A DNA stretch of 64,000 bases from NCBI RefSeq assembly GCF_963966145.1, contig NC_091056.1:1488001-1552000 (forward strand). The letters run 5' to 3'. The notes beneath the pieces are model-generated. The model was not told where the DNA came from, did not search any database, and saw only the letters and a list, made by a program, of their open reading frames with translations. The position numbers were made by a program, and so were the translations under genes. This DNA is from Tenebrio molitor (Eukaryota; Arthropoda; Insecta; Coleoptera; Tenebrionidae). Below are positions 10,111 through 20,845 of the stretch, piece after piece (the stretch's first letter is position 1; every line of letters begins with the position of its first letter).

Positions 10111-10395
10111 TTGTCCACGGAAAGACCATCACCCCACTTTTTGCCTTTAAATATACAGAGTTATTCACGAGAGGGGTATTTCTGAATTTACTTTTTTTCC
10201 GCAACCCATTATACATATTACAACAGTTTCTTGATTTCAAAATTTGAAAATGATTATAACGGAATCCAGGATGGCTCTTAGTCATGTCTCTGACATTAAA
10301 GCAATAAAATTACATTTGAGACAACTTTAGAGTGCAGAACAGCTACGAAAAGTGTTAATTCGCCCAGCAAATTACTTACACCAAAATTTTTAAGG

Positions 10396-11623
10396 TTGCA
10401 TAATAACTCAAAAACGATTGCTAGACTGCGAAGCCAAATTCATAGGTTCAAAAAAGTTAGGAAATGCACGACACAGATGAAGCAAAAGCGAGATGTAGAA
10501 TCAAAAAAGCATGCAAAACGATATAATGATGGTGTCAAAGATATCGCGTTATCAATTACGTATCATTCACCAAAGGCGCACAAATTTTTACAACACATTA
10601 TGCATTTGCCATCTGTTCGAACTTTAAATGAGTATCAAAAAAAAAATCCGCTTTCTCCAGGTCTCAGTTCGACGGTTTTAAATCAACTTAAAACTGCCTT
10701 TGCTGGTAGTCCTCTCGAAGAACGTCTTATAAATGTTTTATTTGATGAAATTCGTTTAGCTACAGAAGTCCACTATGATGCTGCTAATGATTTTTTTAAC
10801 GGATACGCTGATGATGGTACAGAATGGGCATTAGTTGCAATGATTACGTGGATCAACAAATCGATGAAGCAATCTGTTGGATATTGGTTTTTAGGTAAAA
10901 GCGGAAATTCGGATAAAACTCATCAAATTATGGAAAGAACAATCCACCAATTGAATGAAACAGGTCTTATAGTGAAGTGTCTCATTTGTGATCAAGGAAC
11001 AAGAAATATAGGATTAATGAAGAAATTTAAAATAACACCTGACAAACCATTCTTTCAATTTAAAACAGGGGATGAAGAATGTAAGGTTTATTTAATTTTT
11101 GATCCGCCGCATTTATTTAAGTCTTTCCGAAACAATCTGTTTAACAAAAGGTTCGAATAGCTAGGAAACTAACATCAATTTAATACCAAAAATTAATGAT
11201 AGCCATTTTAATATGTATAAAAATTCGGCCAAAATGACAGTTTCATTAGCAACTCAGATATTTTCGTACACAATGTTTAATGCTTATCTAGCCTATAAAA
11301 TAATGAGACCCGAAGAATTATATTGTGTTCAAAACGACACTACTGCTGAATTTTTGTTAGATATGGATAAATTATTTGATACTCTCAATTCTAGTCTTCT
11401 TCAACCAACAAACAGTAAAAAACTAAATTACGCTATTACAGAAACATTCGGTCACATTCAATTTTTACATGACATGCTGTCATACTTGGCTGATTCTAAA
11501 TTTGAAATTAAAAATTCTAATCATAAAGCACTGCCACCATGTATAAATGGAATGAAAATAATCATCAATAGTATTTTACAATTATCTGAAGAGCTTAGAA
11601 ACGTTTACAATCAAGGTGGCTAA
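10396..11623 (+). pseudogene. P-element/THAP9-like transposase
   Basis: P-superfamily cut-and-paste transposase. The first open part (to 11160) has a basic coiled region (IARLRSQIHRFKKVRK), then the RNase H-like core: VLFDEIRL, the CDQGTRN motif and DPPHLFKSFRNNL. It stops at TAG (11158-11160). A second open part (11213-11623) continues with KMTVSLATQIFS, MDKLFDTLNSS and LPPCINGM, as expected further along THAP9-like proteins. The C-terminal NQDPLEN part is not seen before 11640. The leading codon at 10396 is TTG, so the true start lies upstream in the THAP exon. Truncated and broken, but well preserved. Confidence 0.88.
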
Positions 11624-11639
11624 ACTACCTTGCTAGTAA

Positions 11640-12340
11640 AGCTTTTTCCGTAGGTGACGGTGAAAATTTAATTTGACTTTTGGAAGACTCCTACTTCCCC
11701 TAAATCACAAAGGGTGGCGATATTCTTCAGCCCTTCACCACAGGGCGATGAAGATGGGGAACTTTAAGAGAAAAATGCGGAAATAGAACAGGTTGATGAT
11801 GTAATTATAGCAAGTATCCGTCGAATTACCGGAGATGAGTATTTTAAACAATTAATTATTGAGGAAGAGTCAAAACTGTGTTTCAACATGTAGCGCAAAG
11901 GAACCCTTAACACAAAAATCACGACCTTGGAATTTTTTGTCTAAAATGAGGCGCTTTAACCCGTTACAGTTTTAAACTTCATTTAATTTTCAATTCATTA
12001 ATAAGAATATTGCATTTCATTTGAAAGAATCATTTTTAGTTCGGAAAAGTCGATTCATAGATATTGTTTTTTTTTACTCCGGTAAAACACAAATGTATTA
12101 AGTTTAAGTTATTCGAAACAGAATCATAGTATAAATTACAAGGTCCCTGTAAAGGAAAGCTTTTCTAAAAAGACCAGACTAAGCGTTAATTTATAAGATC
12201 TTTAATGTGAACTGGTTCAGTAATTTTCATTTTTTAAAACCATTTAGAAAAACCAGTTTCAATTCGACGAACCAGCGCACAAAACCAGTGCATCTTGCTA
12301 ATTTATTTACTGTCTGAATGATTGAAAAATCAGAATAAAC
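11640..12340. other. No gene; short coding-like remnant at 11800-11880
   Basis: Around 11800-11880 (+) a short open frame reads EQVDDVIIASIRRITG and similar, without a recognised family. The remainder is AT-rich and featureless. The P-like element's 3' end should lie here, but no inverted repeat was found. Confidence 0.3.
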
Positions 12341-12354
12341 CATATTATTTAATT

Positions 12355-12548
12355 CCAACGGAATTAGATTTTTTTATTTGTTCTCCGACGTTCGAAAAAC
12401 TAGAGCGCTTGTCCCGGCAGCTGGACAAGGTATCCAAGCTCCCGAATAGTTGCCTGGCGCCCATATTCGAACCCACCTCTTTGCCCCGAAAAACCCCCTG
12501 AGAGCCCGGAGCAGTCACTGACCTATTTTGGGCCATAAGGGCTAGCTA
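12355..12548 (-). mobile_element. Possible tRNA-like SINE on the minus strand
   Basis: The complement of 12460-12480 contains a box B-like GGTTCGAATATGG, and about 60 bases upstream on that strand TGGCCCAAAATAGG resembles a weak box A. An A-rich segment ends it near 12360. GC content is above the surroundings. No target duplication was found, so this stays tentative. Confidence 0.35.
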
Positions 12549-12559
12549 CTTGATGCGTG

Positions 12560-13375
12560 ATTGTTCGCTCGAACTATTCAATAATTTGAACAAATTTTTC
12601 GCCCTGTACGACACGTGGCCACGCGCTCTTATATAGGAGTAATCCCCGGGTCAAAAACCAAATAACAATTGATTTTTAATTTTCAAAATGGTAGCGGCTT
12701 ACTAGAAATACTCACATTTAATTTCATTTATTTAATTATCATACCAAATACCCTTCTTGTGTTCATTTTTGCAATTTTACTACAATATACGTTTATTTCT
12801 ACCCCTTGTGTCATTGAGTTTCCGGAATTTTTCCTCTGAGGATTTCGGATTTGGACCCAGAGTTAAATTGTCAAATTTTGCAACCAAATCCGTGGCGCCC
12901 TAAATTTTTCGCCAAGGAACCCCCAATACACAAATTGCTCTCCGACTGATGCCGGCGCAGTGGACCATCCCCTCAGGTAGGTTACAATGTCTACAAGATT
13001 ATGTTTATTAGTTGTAGTTTTAATGGAATTATTGTTTGTTTGTCTTTATATTATATATTTTAATTTTTGTCAATATGGCCCTTATTCACCAACGCCAGTT
13101 AAAGTTAACTGTAGATTAAAACATAGGAAAGAATTGTTACAACAATAGGTAACTATGTAACGAAGCATGTATACAGGGCAAGTCACATAAGGCTTATTTC
13201 TGAAATTATTTTGTACGCAACCAAAAATACTGCTGACGCTGACCACTTGATACCGTTTATAATGTGATTTAATATAGTAATCAACGTAGGTATGTAATTT
13301 GACTAAAAATGTCAAAATGTGAGTTGATGAATTTAATTTTTGATTTCATTAATCAGAACAGGATAACGTCATTTT
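12560..13375. other. No gene recognised
   Basis: AT-rich; a 77-residue open frame on the minus strand (13082-13315) has no motif. Sequence near 12640 contains CTCTTATATAGGAG but nothing else supporting a promoter. Confidence 0.3.
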
Positions 13376-13380
13376 GACAT

Positions 13381-14750
13381 TTTGTAAAAGAATACCATCC
13401 TTTTAGCATTTCGGAAGATGCAGAGTTTAAAAAAATTGTAAATTTATTGTATCCCGGGTATAACTTACCCAGCCGAAAAACAATTTCAAGTAGCTTGATC
13501 CCACAAATGTACAATAAAGTTAAAGAGACTGTATATAACAATTTAATTGATGCTTCAGCTATTTGTATTACAACAGACGTTTAGACGTGGAAAATTTAGC
13601 TGCCAACTTTAGAGATTGTTTTAAACCATGGGACATTGAAAATAAAATAGCTGTTATAGTGTCAGATAATGCGGCAAATGTTGTTCCTACTGTGCGGGTT
13701 GGGGCTGGCGTGACTTGGGGTGCTTTGCCCACACTCTCAATTTGATAGTTCAAAAGGGGTTGAAAGAAATAGACAGCACTTTATCAAAAATTAGGAGGAT
13801 AATGACTTTTTTTTTAAAGTTCTCATCCTGCCGCAAAATTAAAAATTATGCAAGAACAAATGAACATCCCAGTTTTAAAACCAAAAAAAACAAGATGTTT
13901 GTACGCGTTGGAATTCGACTTTTGAAATGTTGTCGAGAATTTTAGAAATTAAAGATGCCGTGGTTTCTACGTTAGCGATCATAGACAAAGAAGGAATTAA
14001 TTCATTGGTACCTAATGAGTGGAATATTGTGAGAATCGCAATGGAAATTTTAAGCATTTTTAATGACGTAACCATTGAAGTAAGCGCTGAAAAAAATGTT
14101 TCGATTTAAAAAAAAAAGTACTTGTAGAGAATTTAAAAAGACATATCCAGAAACATTTAAATAGGGAGGACTTACCACAAGAAATTATGCAGATGTTACA
14201 ACTTTTTATGAACGAGCTTAGAGACCGCTTCAAAAATGACGACACCAATGAAATAATGGCGCAGGCAACAATTTTAGATCCACGCTTCAAACAACTTGGA
14301 TTTTCTAATAGATCAAAATATGAGGCAGCACGAACTCAGCTCAAATCAAAAATTTGTTCGATACTGGTGCCAACTCTAAATCTAATCGAACAAAACGAAG
14401 ATACTCCCACGCCTTCAGCCAGCTCATCATCTTTGTGGGCAGAGTTTGACCAGCAAGTGGAAAAACAAAAAGCTGTGTCAAACCCGACTGCTGCTGGAAT
14501 AATAAAGTTCGATAAGTATCTTAACGAACCCTTAATTTATAGAACACAAGATCCATTAATGTGGTGGAATCTGAGGAAAGACGTGTACCCACGGGTATAT
14601 GAATTAGTTAAAGGAAGATTATGTGTTTTAGCAACGTCGGTGCCCTGCGAGCGACTTTTTAGCAAAGCAGGACAAACTATTACCAGCAGAAGAAGTCGTC
14701 TTAGCAGCTCGAGAACGTCACAAATTTTGTTTTTAAATCAGCATTTGTAG
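13381..14750 (+). pseudogene. hAT (ZBED-like) transposase, broken
   Basis: hAT-superfamily transposase without its BED finger. In order: FVKEYHPFSIS...LPSRKTIS and ITTD near 13381-13585 (start of the RNase H fold), a deletion, then IAVIVSDNAANV (second catalytic Asp region, about 13650) and GCFAHTLNLIVQKGL (13715 on). Next come helical-domain text and the C-terminal dimerisation block with WWNLRKDVYPRV, SVPCERLFSKAG and SRRSRLS, ending at a natural stop. At least four frame changes occur. Related to, but distinct from, the hAT gene at 49460-52151. Confidence 0.88.
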
Positions 14751-14938
14751 TTAAATTTGTTCGTATACAAATATTATAATAGATTTTTTAAAGATTTTTA
14801 GAGAGTTTTAATTTTGATTTGTGAGCCGTGGCGGTTCGTTCGTTCGTTCTCGTGGAGAGCCGGTTCACTCGGATCAGTAGTAAGAGCCGGCTCACTGAGC
14901 CGGTTCGTTCCTGAACGACACATCTCTAGATGCCATCC
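14751..14938 (+). mobile_element. 3' terminal region of the hAT element
   Basis: After the transposase stop, the sequence becomes rich in GAGCCGG/CCGGTTCGTTC motifs in both orientations (14820-14925) and ends GAACGACACATCTCTAG. Subterminal repeats of this kind and a terminal ACATCTCTA-like end are usual in hAT elements. A matching 5' end was not found, in keeping with the missing N-terminus. Confidence 0.5.
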
Positions 14939-15580
14939 GTTGGGCGAGTCCACCTTTAAAAGTTATAGTTAGAAAAGGGGGAGTAACCGGGGAAATCCGT
15001 TGGTCGCGTCCGATTTCAAATTAAGAGTCCGTTAGTAACACCGTTAGAATCCGTTGAGCGAGTTCATGTTTGAGTTTCGGGTAAGGAAGTGAAAAACTGT
15101 TAAGCGATCGTATTGTGTCAGCGATTTAAATTGGGAAAACAAGGGTCCATTTAGGGAACGGCCATTCATTTGTCACAAGGAAAACCGGGGCACGTGTTTG
15201 GCTGAAGTTAGGTGTGTCGACCGTGGGGCAGATATTCCACGTTGCTATGAAAAACGAGAACACACAAAAAAGGGCCGACGTAAGATTTCCGGCGTGAGGA
15301 TCTGCGAGGCTTTTTCATGACGTGTGACCTTGGCCGTGTAGCTTCTCGACCGCCCTCGGTGGAAGGCCTCAGTTTCATCTGGTGTGGGGATCTGCAAGAG
15401 TGTTTCGGAGGACACAAGTCGAGGGCACTGCACCCATAACGACTTAGGTGTCGCAGGGACTTAGATGACCCGACGTCACTAGGGTAGAAATTCGGAGACT
15501 GGGGGGCGAGAACTAGGTTAACTTCGCGATCGGATAGCGCGTGCTAGCACGAAGAGCTGAGAGTCCGGGGAGCGTAATTT
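14939..15580. other. GC-richer non-coding stretch, no gene recognised
   Basis: Contains near-repeats of the phrase ATCCGTTG(G/A)GCGAGT at 14935, 14996 and 15051, so it may be a worn tandem or LTR/leader-like sequence. No reading frame has a recognisable motif. Confidence 0.35.
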
Positions 15581-15800
15581 TCATTTAGGGAGGTTAAATT
15601 GTCTGTCATTTTAATCTTGAGCCTTGTTGCGCAATCTAATGTAACATGTTGTAAAACTGTACAGATTGAAAAAATTATGGTGCGCCATCGTTTTTGGATG
15701 ATTTTTGGGGGTTTTAGTCCTCCCATTTACAGTGCCTGCTCTTAATGTCACAGCATGTGTTCCAGGGTGACGCTTTGTCCCTAAATTCCAGGTTTAGTTT
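15581..15800 (+). repeat. Dispersed repeat, copy A (partner at 34140-34365)
   Basis: Shares about 150 well-matched bases with 34142-34293 in the same orientation (for example CTTGAGCCTTGTTGCGCAAT), with weaker similarity for a further 60 bases. No coding motif and no terminal repeats were seen; family unknown. Confidence 0.8.
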
Positions 15801-16438
15801 CGGTGGTCATTCGACTTGTTGTATTTTCGTTGTGTTTTTATACCGCAGCTAGGGAATTGTTTATTAGCTCGACGTGTTTACGCCAAAACGACATAAATGC
15901 CATTTGGTAAATTTTACACAGGAGGGAAAAAACTGCATAACTTCTATGAAACTTTGTTTATTCCATCAGTCAAATTTTTGGTATTATCTAATTTTTTTTT
16001 GCTACTTTTCGTCTATATTTAAAAGCCAATATTAACGACAGTTTTTTTATTTATTTCTGAGAATAAGTGAAAATTTGTCACTGATGCCATTCATATTTTT
16101 CATTAGTCGGTTATACCATTTAGATGCTGGCATTTATGCCATTACTGTTTTACCATTATCATATTGTTATGGCGTTTGTGATCACTTATGCCAATTTGAA
16201 TTTACTTTAAGGTTCACGCTTTTGGCGTTTGTGTCAAAAAGTTTGTAAATTTGTGGGATATAAAGTTATTATAAACAATATTAATAACAACATAAATTGT
16301 ATTTCTTTGGAATAGGAAAGTATATAAAAACAAATTTGATTACAATATTATAATGATAATTCTCTGCCTACAAAAAAATAAGTACCTTAGTAGGTATTGA
16401 GGTAGAAAATAAAATAAATTCTTCAATAACAAAAAAAA
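15801..16438. other. No gene seen
   Basis: AT-rich, no motif. It includes the presumed 3' flank of the minus-strand gene whose stop is at 16439. Confidence 0.35.
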
Positions 16439-16947
16439 TTATTCTTGATCTTCGATGTCTGTTTCATCCATGACATCCGGTAAATTACCGCTAATTTTTA
16501 AACTTTAATACCTATTCAAAGTGATCTTTTGCCTACATTGCACGGGTTTCACATAACTTTTTTAAATTATTATATTTCTTTATGTTAATTTTTAGTTTTA
16601 GCGGAATACAATTTTCTTTCAGCAGATAATCTATGCAATATTCTTGACTATCACAAAATGAGGTCCTATACCTAACGCAGGAATCGTTTTTTGAAAATCG
16701 AGCCATTTTAATAGCAGCAATTTTTAATTTTAATGGTCCTTTGGTGGAAAACGATTTAAAGTCTAGGAAACTCTCATAACTTTGTTGGATGATTGTTTAA
16801 GGTTCGGGGTTAACACGAGCATTTCTAAATAGTGTTGGCCACTCTGAAGGAGCGTGTACAAGCTTATTTTTGAGGCTCTTTTCTATGAGTGTGCCCGACG
16901 ATTAAAAATATTAAATTGATTTTGCTCACATAATTATATATATATAT

Positions 16948-18183
16948 TTAGCTCTGCGAGCCAAGTAGGCTCATGGCTTGGTTGCATTTTCTTCTCCACT
17001 CTGCTCTATTTCCTGTTTGTCCTCTCCAGTCCACCATTCCCACTTCCTTCAGGTCTCCTTCCACCATTTGTATCCACTGTGATCTCGGTCTGCCTCTTTT
17101 TCTCCTTCCAGTAATTCCCCTCATCAGAGCTTGTTTGGTCGTTACGTCGTCGTTTAGTCTTGCAACATGTCCTAACCACCTCATCCTTTGCACCCTTGCT
17201 ACACTACTTATTGACGGTTCGCTATAAAGTTCCAATATTTCTTTGTTTGTTCTTCTTTCCCATATTTGTCCTATCTTTTTCCCTCCGTATATTTTCCTTG
17301 GTACTTTCCTTTCGAATATTTCTAGTGATTGTTTTTCCTTCAAGTTGAGTTTCCACGCTTCACTACCATAGATAACTACCGGCCTTATTATCGTTCTATA
17401 TATCCTTTCTTTTACTTTCCTTGAGATACTCTTTGATTTTAGTATATGTAGCAATCCTCCCATACTCTTCGTCCCCTTTGCTATCCTTTCTTGTATTTCC
17501 TCCTTTTCTTCGCCGTTGTCAGTTATTGTTACTCCTAAATAATTAAATTTATGCACTTTCTCGAAACTATACTTTGATCCTTCCGTTATTACTTCGAGCC
17601 TTTCATTGTGTTTATTTTCTGAGCCACATTCTATCTCTATAAACTTTGTTTTTCCTTCATTTATTCTTAATCCCTTGTCTCTTGCTGCCTTTTCTAGCTT
17701 ACTTAGTGCTTGTACTAGGTTGTTTTTTGTTCTCGTGAGTATTACAATGTCGTCAGCATATGCCATCACCTGTACTGACTGATTATATATCAGACCATTC
17801 CCCCGTATTTCACTTGCTTTTACTGCTGAATCCAATGTTACATTAAACAGCACTGTTGATAGTGGATCCCCCTGTCTTAGGCCTCTCTTGACTTTAAATT
17901 TTCCAGATAGTTGTCCATTGGCCAGTACTTTGTATTCTGTCTCTTTTAGAGTCATTCTCACCAGTCTTATAAGTGTTTCCCCTATACCCATCTGTCTCAT
18001 TGCTTCATACACTTTTTCTCTTTTTATTGTGTCGTATGCTTGCTTGAAATCTATGAAAAGCATGTAAAGAGGCAAGTTCTGGTCTATGCTGTTGTCCATA
18101 ATTTGTTTTAGCACAAACACTTGGTCCATTACCGATCTATTCTTGCGGAATCCGCATTGATACTGTCCTATTTTTCTTTCCAC
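16948..18183 (-). pseudogene. LINE reverse transcriptase, C-terminal two thirds
   Basis: 411 open codons in one frame. RT motifs in order: GQYQCGFRKNRS, MLFIDFKQAYDT, GLRQGDPLS, the catalytic AYADDIVIL and FNYLGVTIT, then the C-terminal domain with RMRWLGHVARL and GRPRSQWIQMVEGDL before a natural stop. The catalytic Asp pair is intact. This layout matches the craniofacial-development-protein-2-like LINEs abundant in insects; the formal clade is uncertain. Coding continues upstream past the LTR insertion into 19306-20652. Confidence 0.92.
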
Positions 18184-18216
18184 GACCTCGTTTACTCTAC
18201 TTTTTATTGATACCGC

Positions 18217-19299
18217 TGTGACGAAGTTACTAAGAAACGCTCCCGGTGGCGGAAAAATTCCGTTCTTTCTCCGAGCCGGTGCAGAAAATTAGCGCGGAGC
18301 CAACTGCCCTAACCGCGTCGACCGAATCCGCCCCGGAACCCATGTTTCTTCCGGCCGACAGCACTCGGAGTCCGCGCTGAGCCGAGCTCCCCCACCGCCC
18401 CAGCCGCGAATCGCCGGCCGCGCGCAGTCCCACCGTGGCAATAGAAGGACCGCGCCGAGCCTGCAGAGCTCATTCCGATCCCGATCCTCTTTCCGCTTCT
18501 AGTCTAGCTCCAGAACCGACTCCGACTCCGCTTCCGACCTAGCCGACAACCCGCTTTCTCCTTTCTTCCTGGCCCGTTCCCTCCCATTGCGAGGAAACCC
18601 CGGCTTTCCCGCTTTCTCCATTTCTTCCTGGCCCGTTCCCTCCCACTGGGAGGGAACCCAGGCTTTCCCGCTTTCTTCCTTTCTTCCTGACCCGTTCCCT
18701 CCCATTGCGAGGGAACCCCGGCTTTCCCGCTTTCCCCTTTTCTTCCTGGCCCGTTCCCTCCCATTGCGAGGGAACCCCAGCCTTCCCGCTTTCTCCTTTC
18801 TTCCTGGCCCGTTCCTTCCCGCTGTGAGGGAACCCCGGCCATCCCGCTTTCCTTTCACCCTTCTTTCTCTCGCCCCGAACAAGAAGAGCCAGCAGTGTCC
18901 AGGTCCGACCGGAACAGGAAGAGCCAGCAGCTTCCAGGTCCGACCGAAAAGACAGTAAGTACGAGCCGCGCTCTCCTCCGACACCCGCCCGGAACACTCC
19001 TCCAGGTCACGGACACCGTCCCCAAAAGGTTCCAGCGCCACCAGGTACCAACACCCCTTTTTTGTACATATTGTACTTGTATTGTAAATAAAGGCCCGCC
19101 TGTTGCGACACCTGCTTGTTTTGCTATCCCCTTTCCGCGCCCTGACAGCCGACCCCCGGACACCATACGCTCCGCGAGGCTACCCCGGCCGTGTGGCGTC
19201 CCACCACAGCCGAAAAAAGGGACTGGCGCTTGAGGCATACTGCGTATGACCCGAACGGCGTCAAATCCCGTGACGTCACTACCGTAAGTGATCGTCACA
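18217..19299 (+). mobile_element. Solo LTR (1083 bp) inside the LINE, 4-bp duplication CCGC
   Basis: Begins TGTGACGAAG and ends ATCGTCACA. CCGC flanks both sides (18213-18216, 19300-19303), the 4-bp duplication expected for Gypsy-class integration. LINE coding text stops and resumes at these points. GC-rich compared with its surroundings. An AATAAA at 19087-19092 sets the transcription direction as plus, and a minisatellite fills much of the putative U3. No internal region remains, so LTR-LTR recombination removed it. Confidence 0.92.
18551..18850 (+). repeat. Minisatellite, 58-59-bp unit, five copies, inside the LTR
   Basis: Units start with CCGCTTTC at 18551, 18609, 18668, 18727, 18786 and a partial at 18844. 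Each contains TTCTTCCTGGCCCGTTCC and a GAGGGAACCCC block, with few differences between copies. Long open frames on both strands here are by-products of the repeat. Confidence 0.95.
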
Positions 19300-19305
19300 C
19301 CGCCA

Positions 19306-20845
19306 TTATTTTATATATAGATCCATCAAAGCTATACCTCTGTAGTTCTCACACTTGGACCTATCTGCTTTCTTATGTAGAGGACATATTAGTGTTTCTT
19401 TCCATCTTTGGGGTATTGTTTCCTCATCCCAAGCTTTGTTTATTAACTTGACTATATTTTCTTCCAGGTTTTGCCCCCCCACTTTTAGCATTTCTGCCGT
19501 TATTCCGTTCTCTCCAGGGGCTTTATTATTTTTGAACCTTTTAATAATTTCTTTTATTTCCTCTTTTCTCGGTGGTTCTTCACATTCCCCTGTAGTTAAA
19601 CTTTCTTCTTCTTCTGTTTGTAATGTTTCTTCTTCTCCAATTCCATATACCTCCCCAAAATATTCAACCCATCTTTTTAGGCTTTCCTCCGTTCCTCCCA
19701 CTAGCTGTCCTTTATTTTTACAAAATATCTGTTTCGTGGATACATTCCTCCTTCTTTCGATTTTTATTCCTTGATAAAATTCTCTTATTTGTTTTTTCAT
19801 ATAATTATCTTCTATTTCTTTTATTTGTTGTTCTATGTTTTGTCTTTTCTTTTTCCTGCAAACATTCTTTGCTCTCCTTCTCCATATTTCGTTGTGCCGT
19901 TTGTTTTCGATGTTGTTGTTATTTATCATTTTTATTCTGGCTTTTTCTCTTTCTCTTATCACATCCTTACACTCTTCGTCAAACCATGATTTCCCTATTT
20001 TTCTTTTTCCTTCGGTTAACAATTGCGCCCCTTCTCTCATTATTGTTTCAAAGTTTTCCCAAATTTCTTCCATATTCTTTCCGATATCCTCATTCAGCTT
20101 CTTATTTATTTTCTCCTGGAATTCTTTTCTTCTTTTAATTTTTCCGTTGGATACCGTATTCTGGTATTCTTTTGTTTTTGATCTCTTGAAGGTCTTCTGT
20201 ATTTTATTTTTGCTTTCACTAGTATATGATCTGTATCTAAATCTGCTCCTCTGTAACTCCTCACATCCGTTACACATCTGCTGCTCAATTAATAGATGAT
20301 CGATCTGGTTAACTGTTTTCCCATCCGGCGAAATCCACGTTCCCTGATGTATAGTTTTGTGTTGGAAATATGTGCTTGCTATTCGCATATTTCTCTCTGT
20401 TGCAAATTCTATGAGCATTTTTCCATTTTCATTCGTTCGATCATGTTTACTGTGTGTTCCAATCACTGGCTTATATATTTCTTCTTTCCCTATCTTTGCG
20501 TTAAAATCTCCAATTATCATTTTAACATCGTATTTTGGGATTCCGTAAAATCTCTCGTAATCTCTTCGTAAAATTTTTCTTTCTCTTCTGTGGGGCAATG
20601 CACATTTATAATACTTATCTTCCTGTACCTGCTTCTTATTCTTATTTTGCATAATCTGCTTGTTACCGCCTTAAATTCTGTTATTTCGCTTTGTAATTTT
20701 TTACTTATAAAAATCCTACTCCTAGCTTTCTATTTTCGGTTCCGCTATTAAAAAATAAGTATTCTCCCATTTCTTTTATAAAAATTCCTGTTTGTTTTGT
20801 TCCCTGGATTGCTAGCAACTCTATTTTATAATTTTCCATAATTTG
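19306..20845 (-). pseudogene. LINE endonuclease domain and RT start
   Basis: The upstream part of the LINE ORF. From about 20840 the endonuclease reads KIELLAIQGTKQTG and NRKLGVGF, then after a shift near 20690 MIIGDFNAKIG, GTWISPDGKTVNQIDHLLI (the catalytic DFNA and the IDH motif are present). A charged linker follows, then the RT start KAPGENGITAEMLK and CENYRGIALMD, where the solo LTR cuts in. The initial residues of the endonuclease, including the first catalytic Asn, are missing. Confidence 0.9.

Noticed and set aside
18551..18850. CRISPR-like array of regular repeats
   Set aside because: Units are contiguous 58-59-bp tandem copies with no variable spacers, in a eukaryotic LTR.
18499..19298. 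Several long open frames on both strands (up to 180 residues)
   Set aside because: They are translations of the GC-rich 58-59-bp minisatellite and LTR. Periodic peptides and several open frames at once indicate repeat artefacts.
19355..20571. Long hydrophobic plus-strand frames (Phe/Leu/Ser-rich)
   Set aside because: They are antisense to the Lys/Glu/Asn-rich LINE ORF; AAA/GAA codons read backwards give Phe-rich pseudo-membrane proteins.
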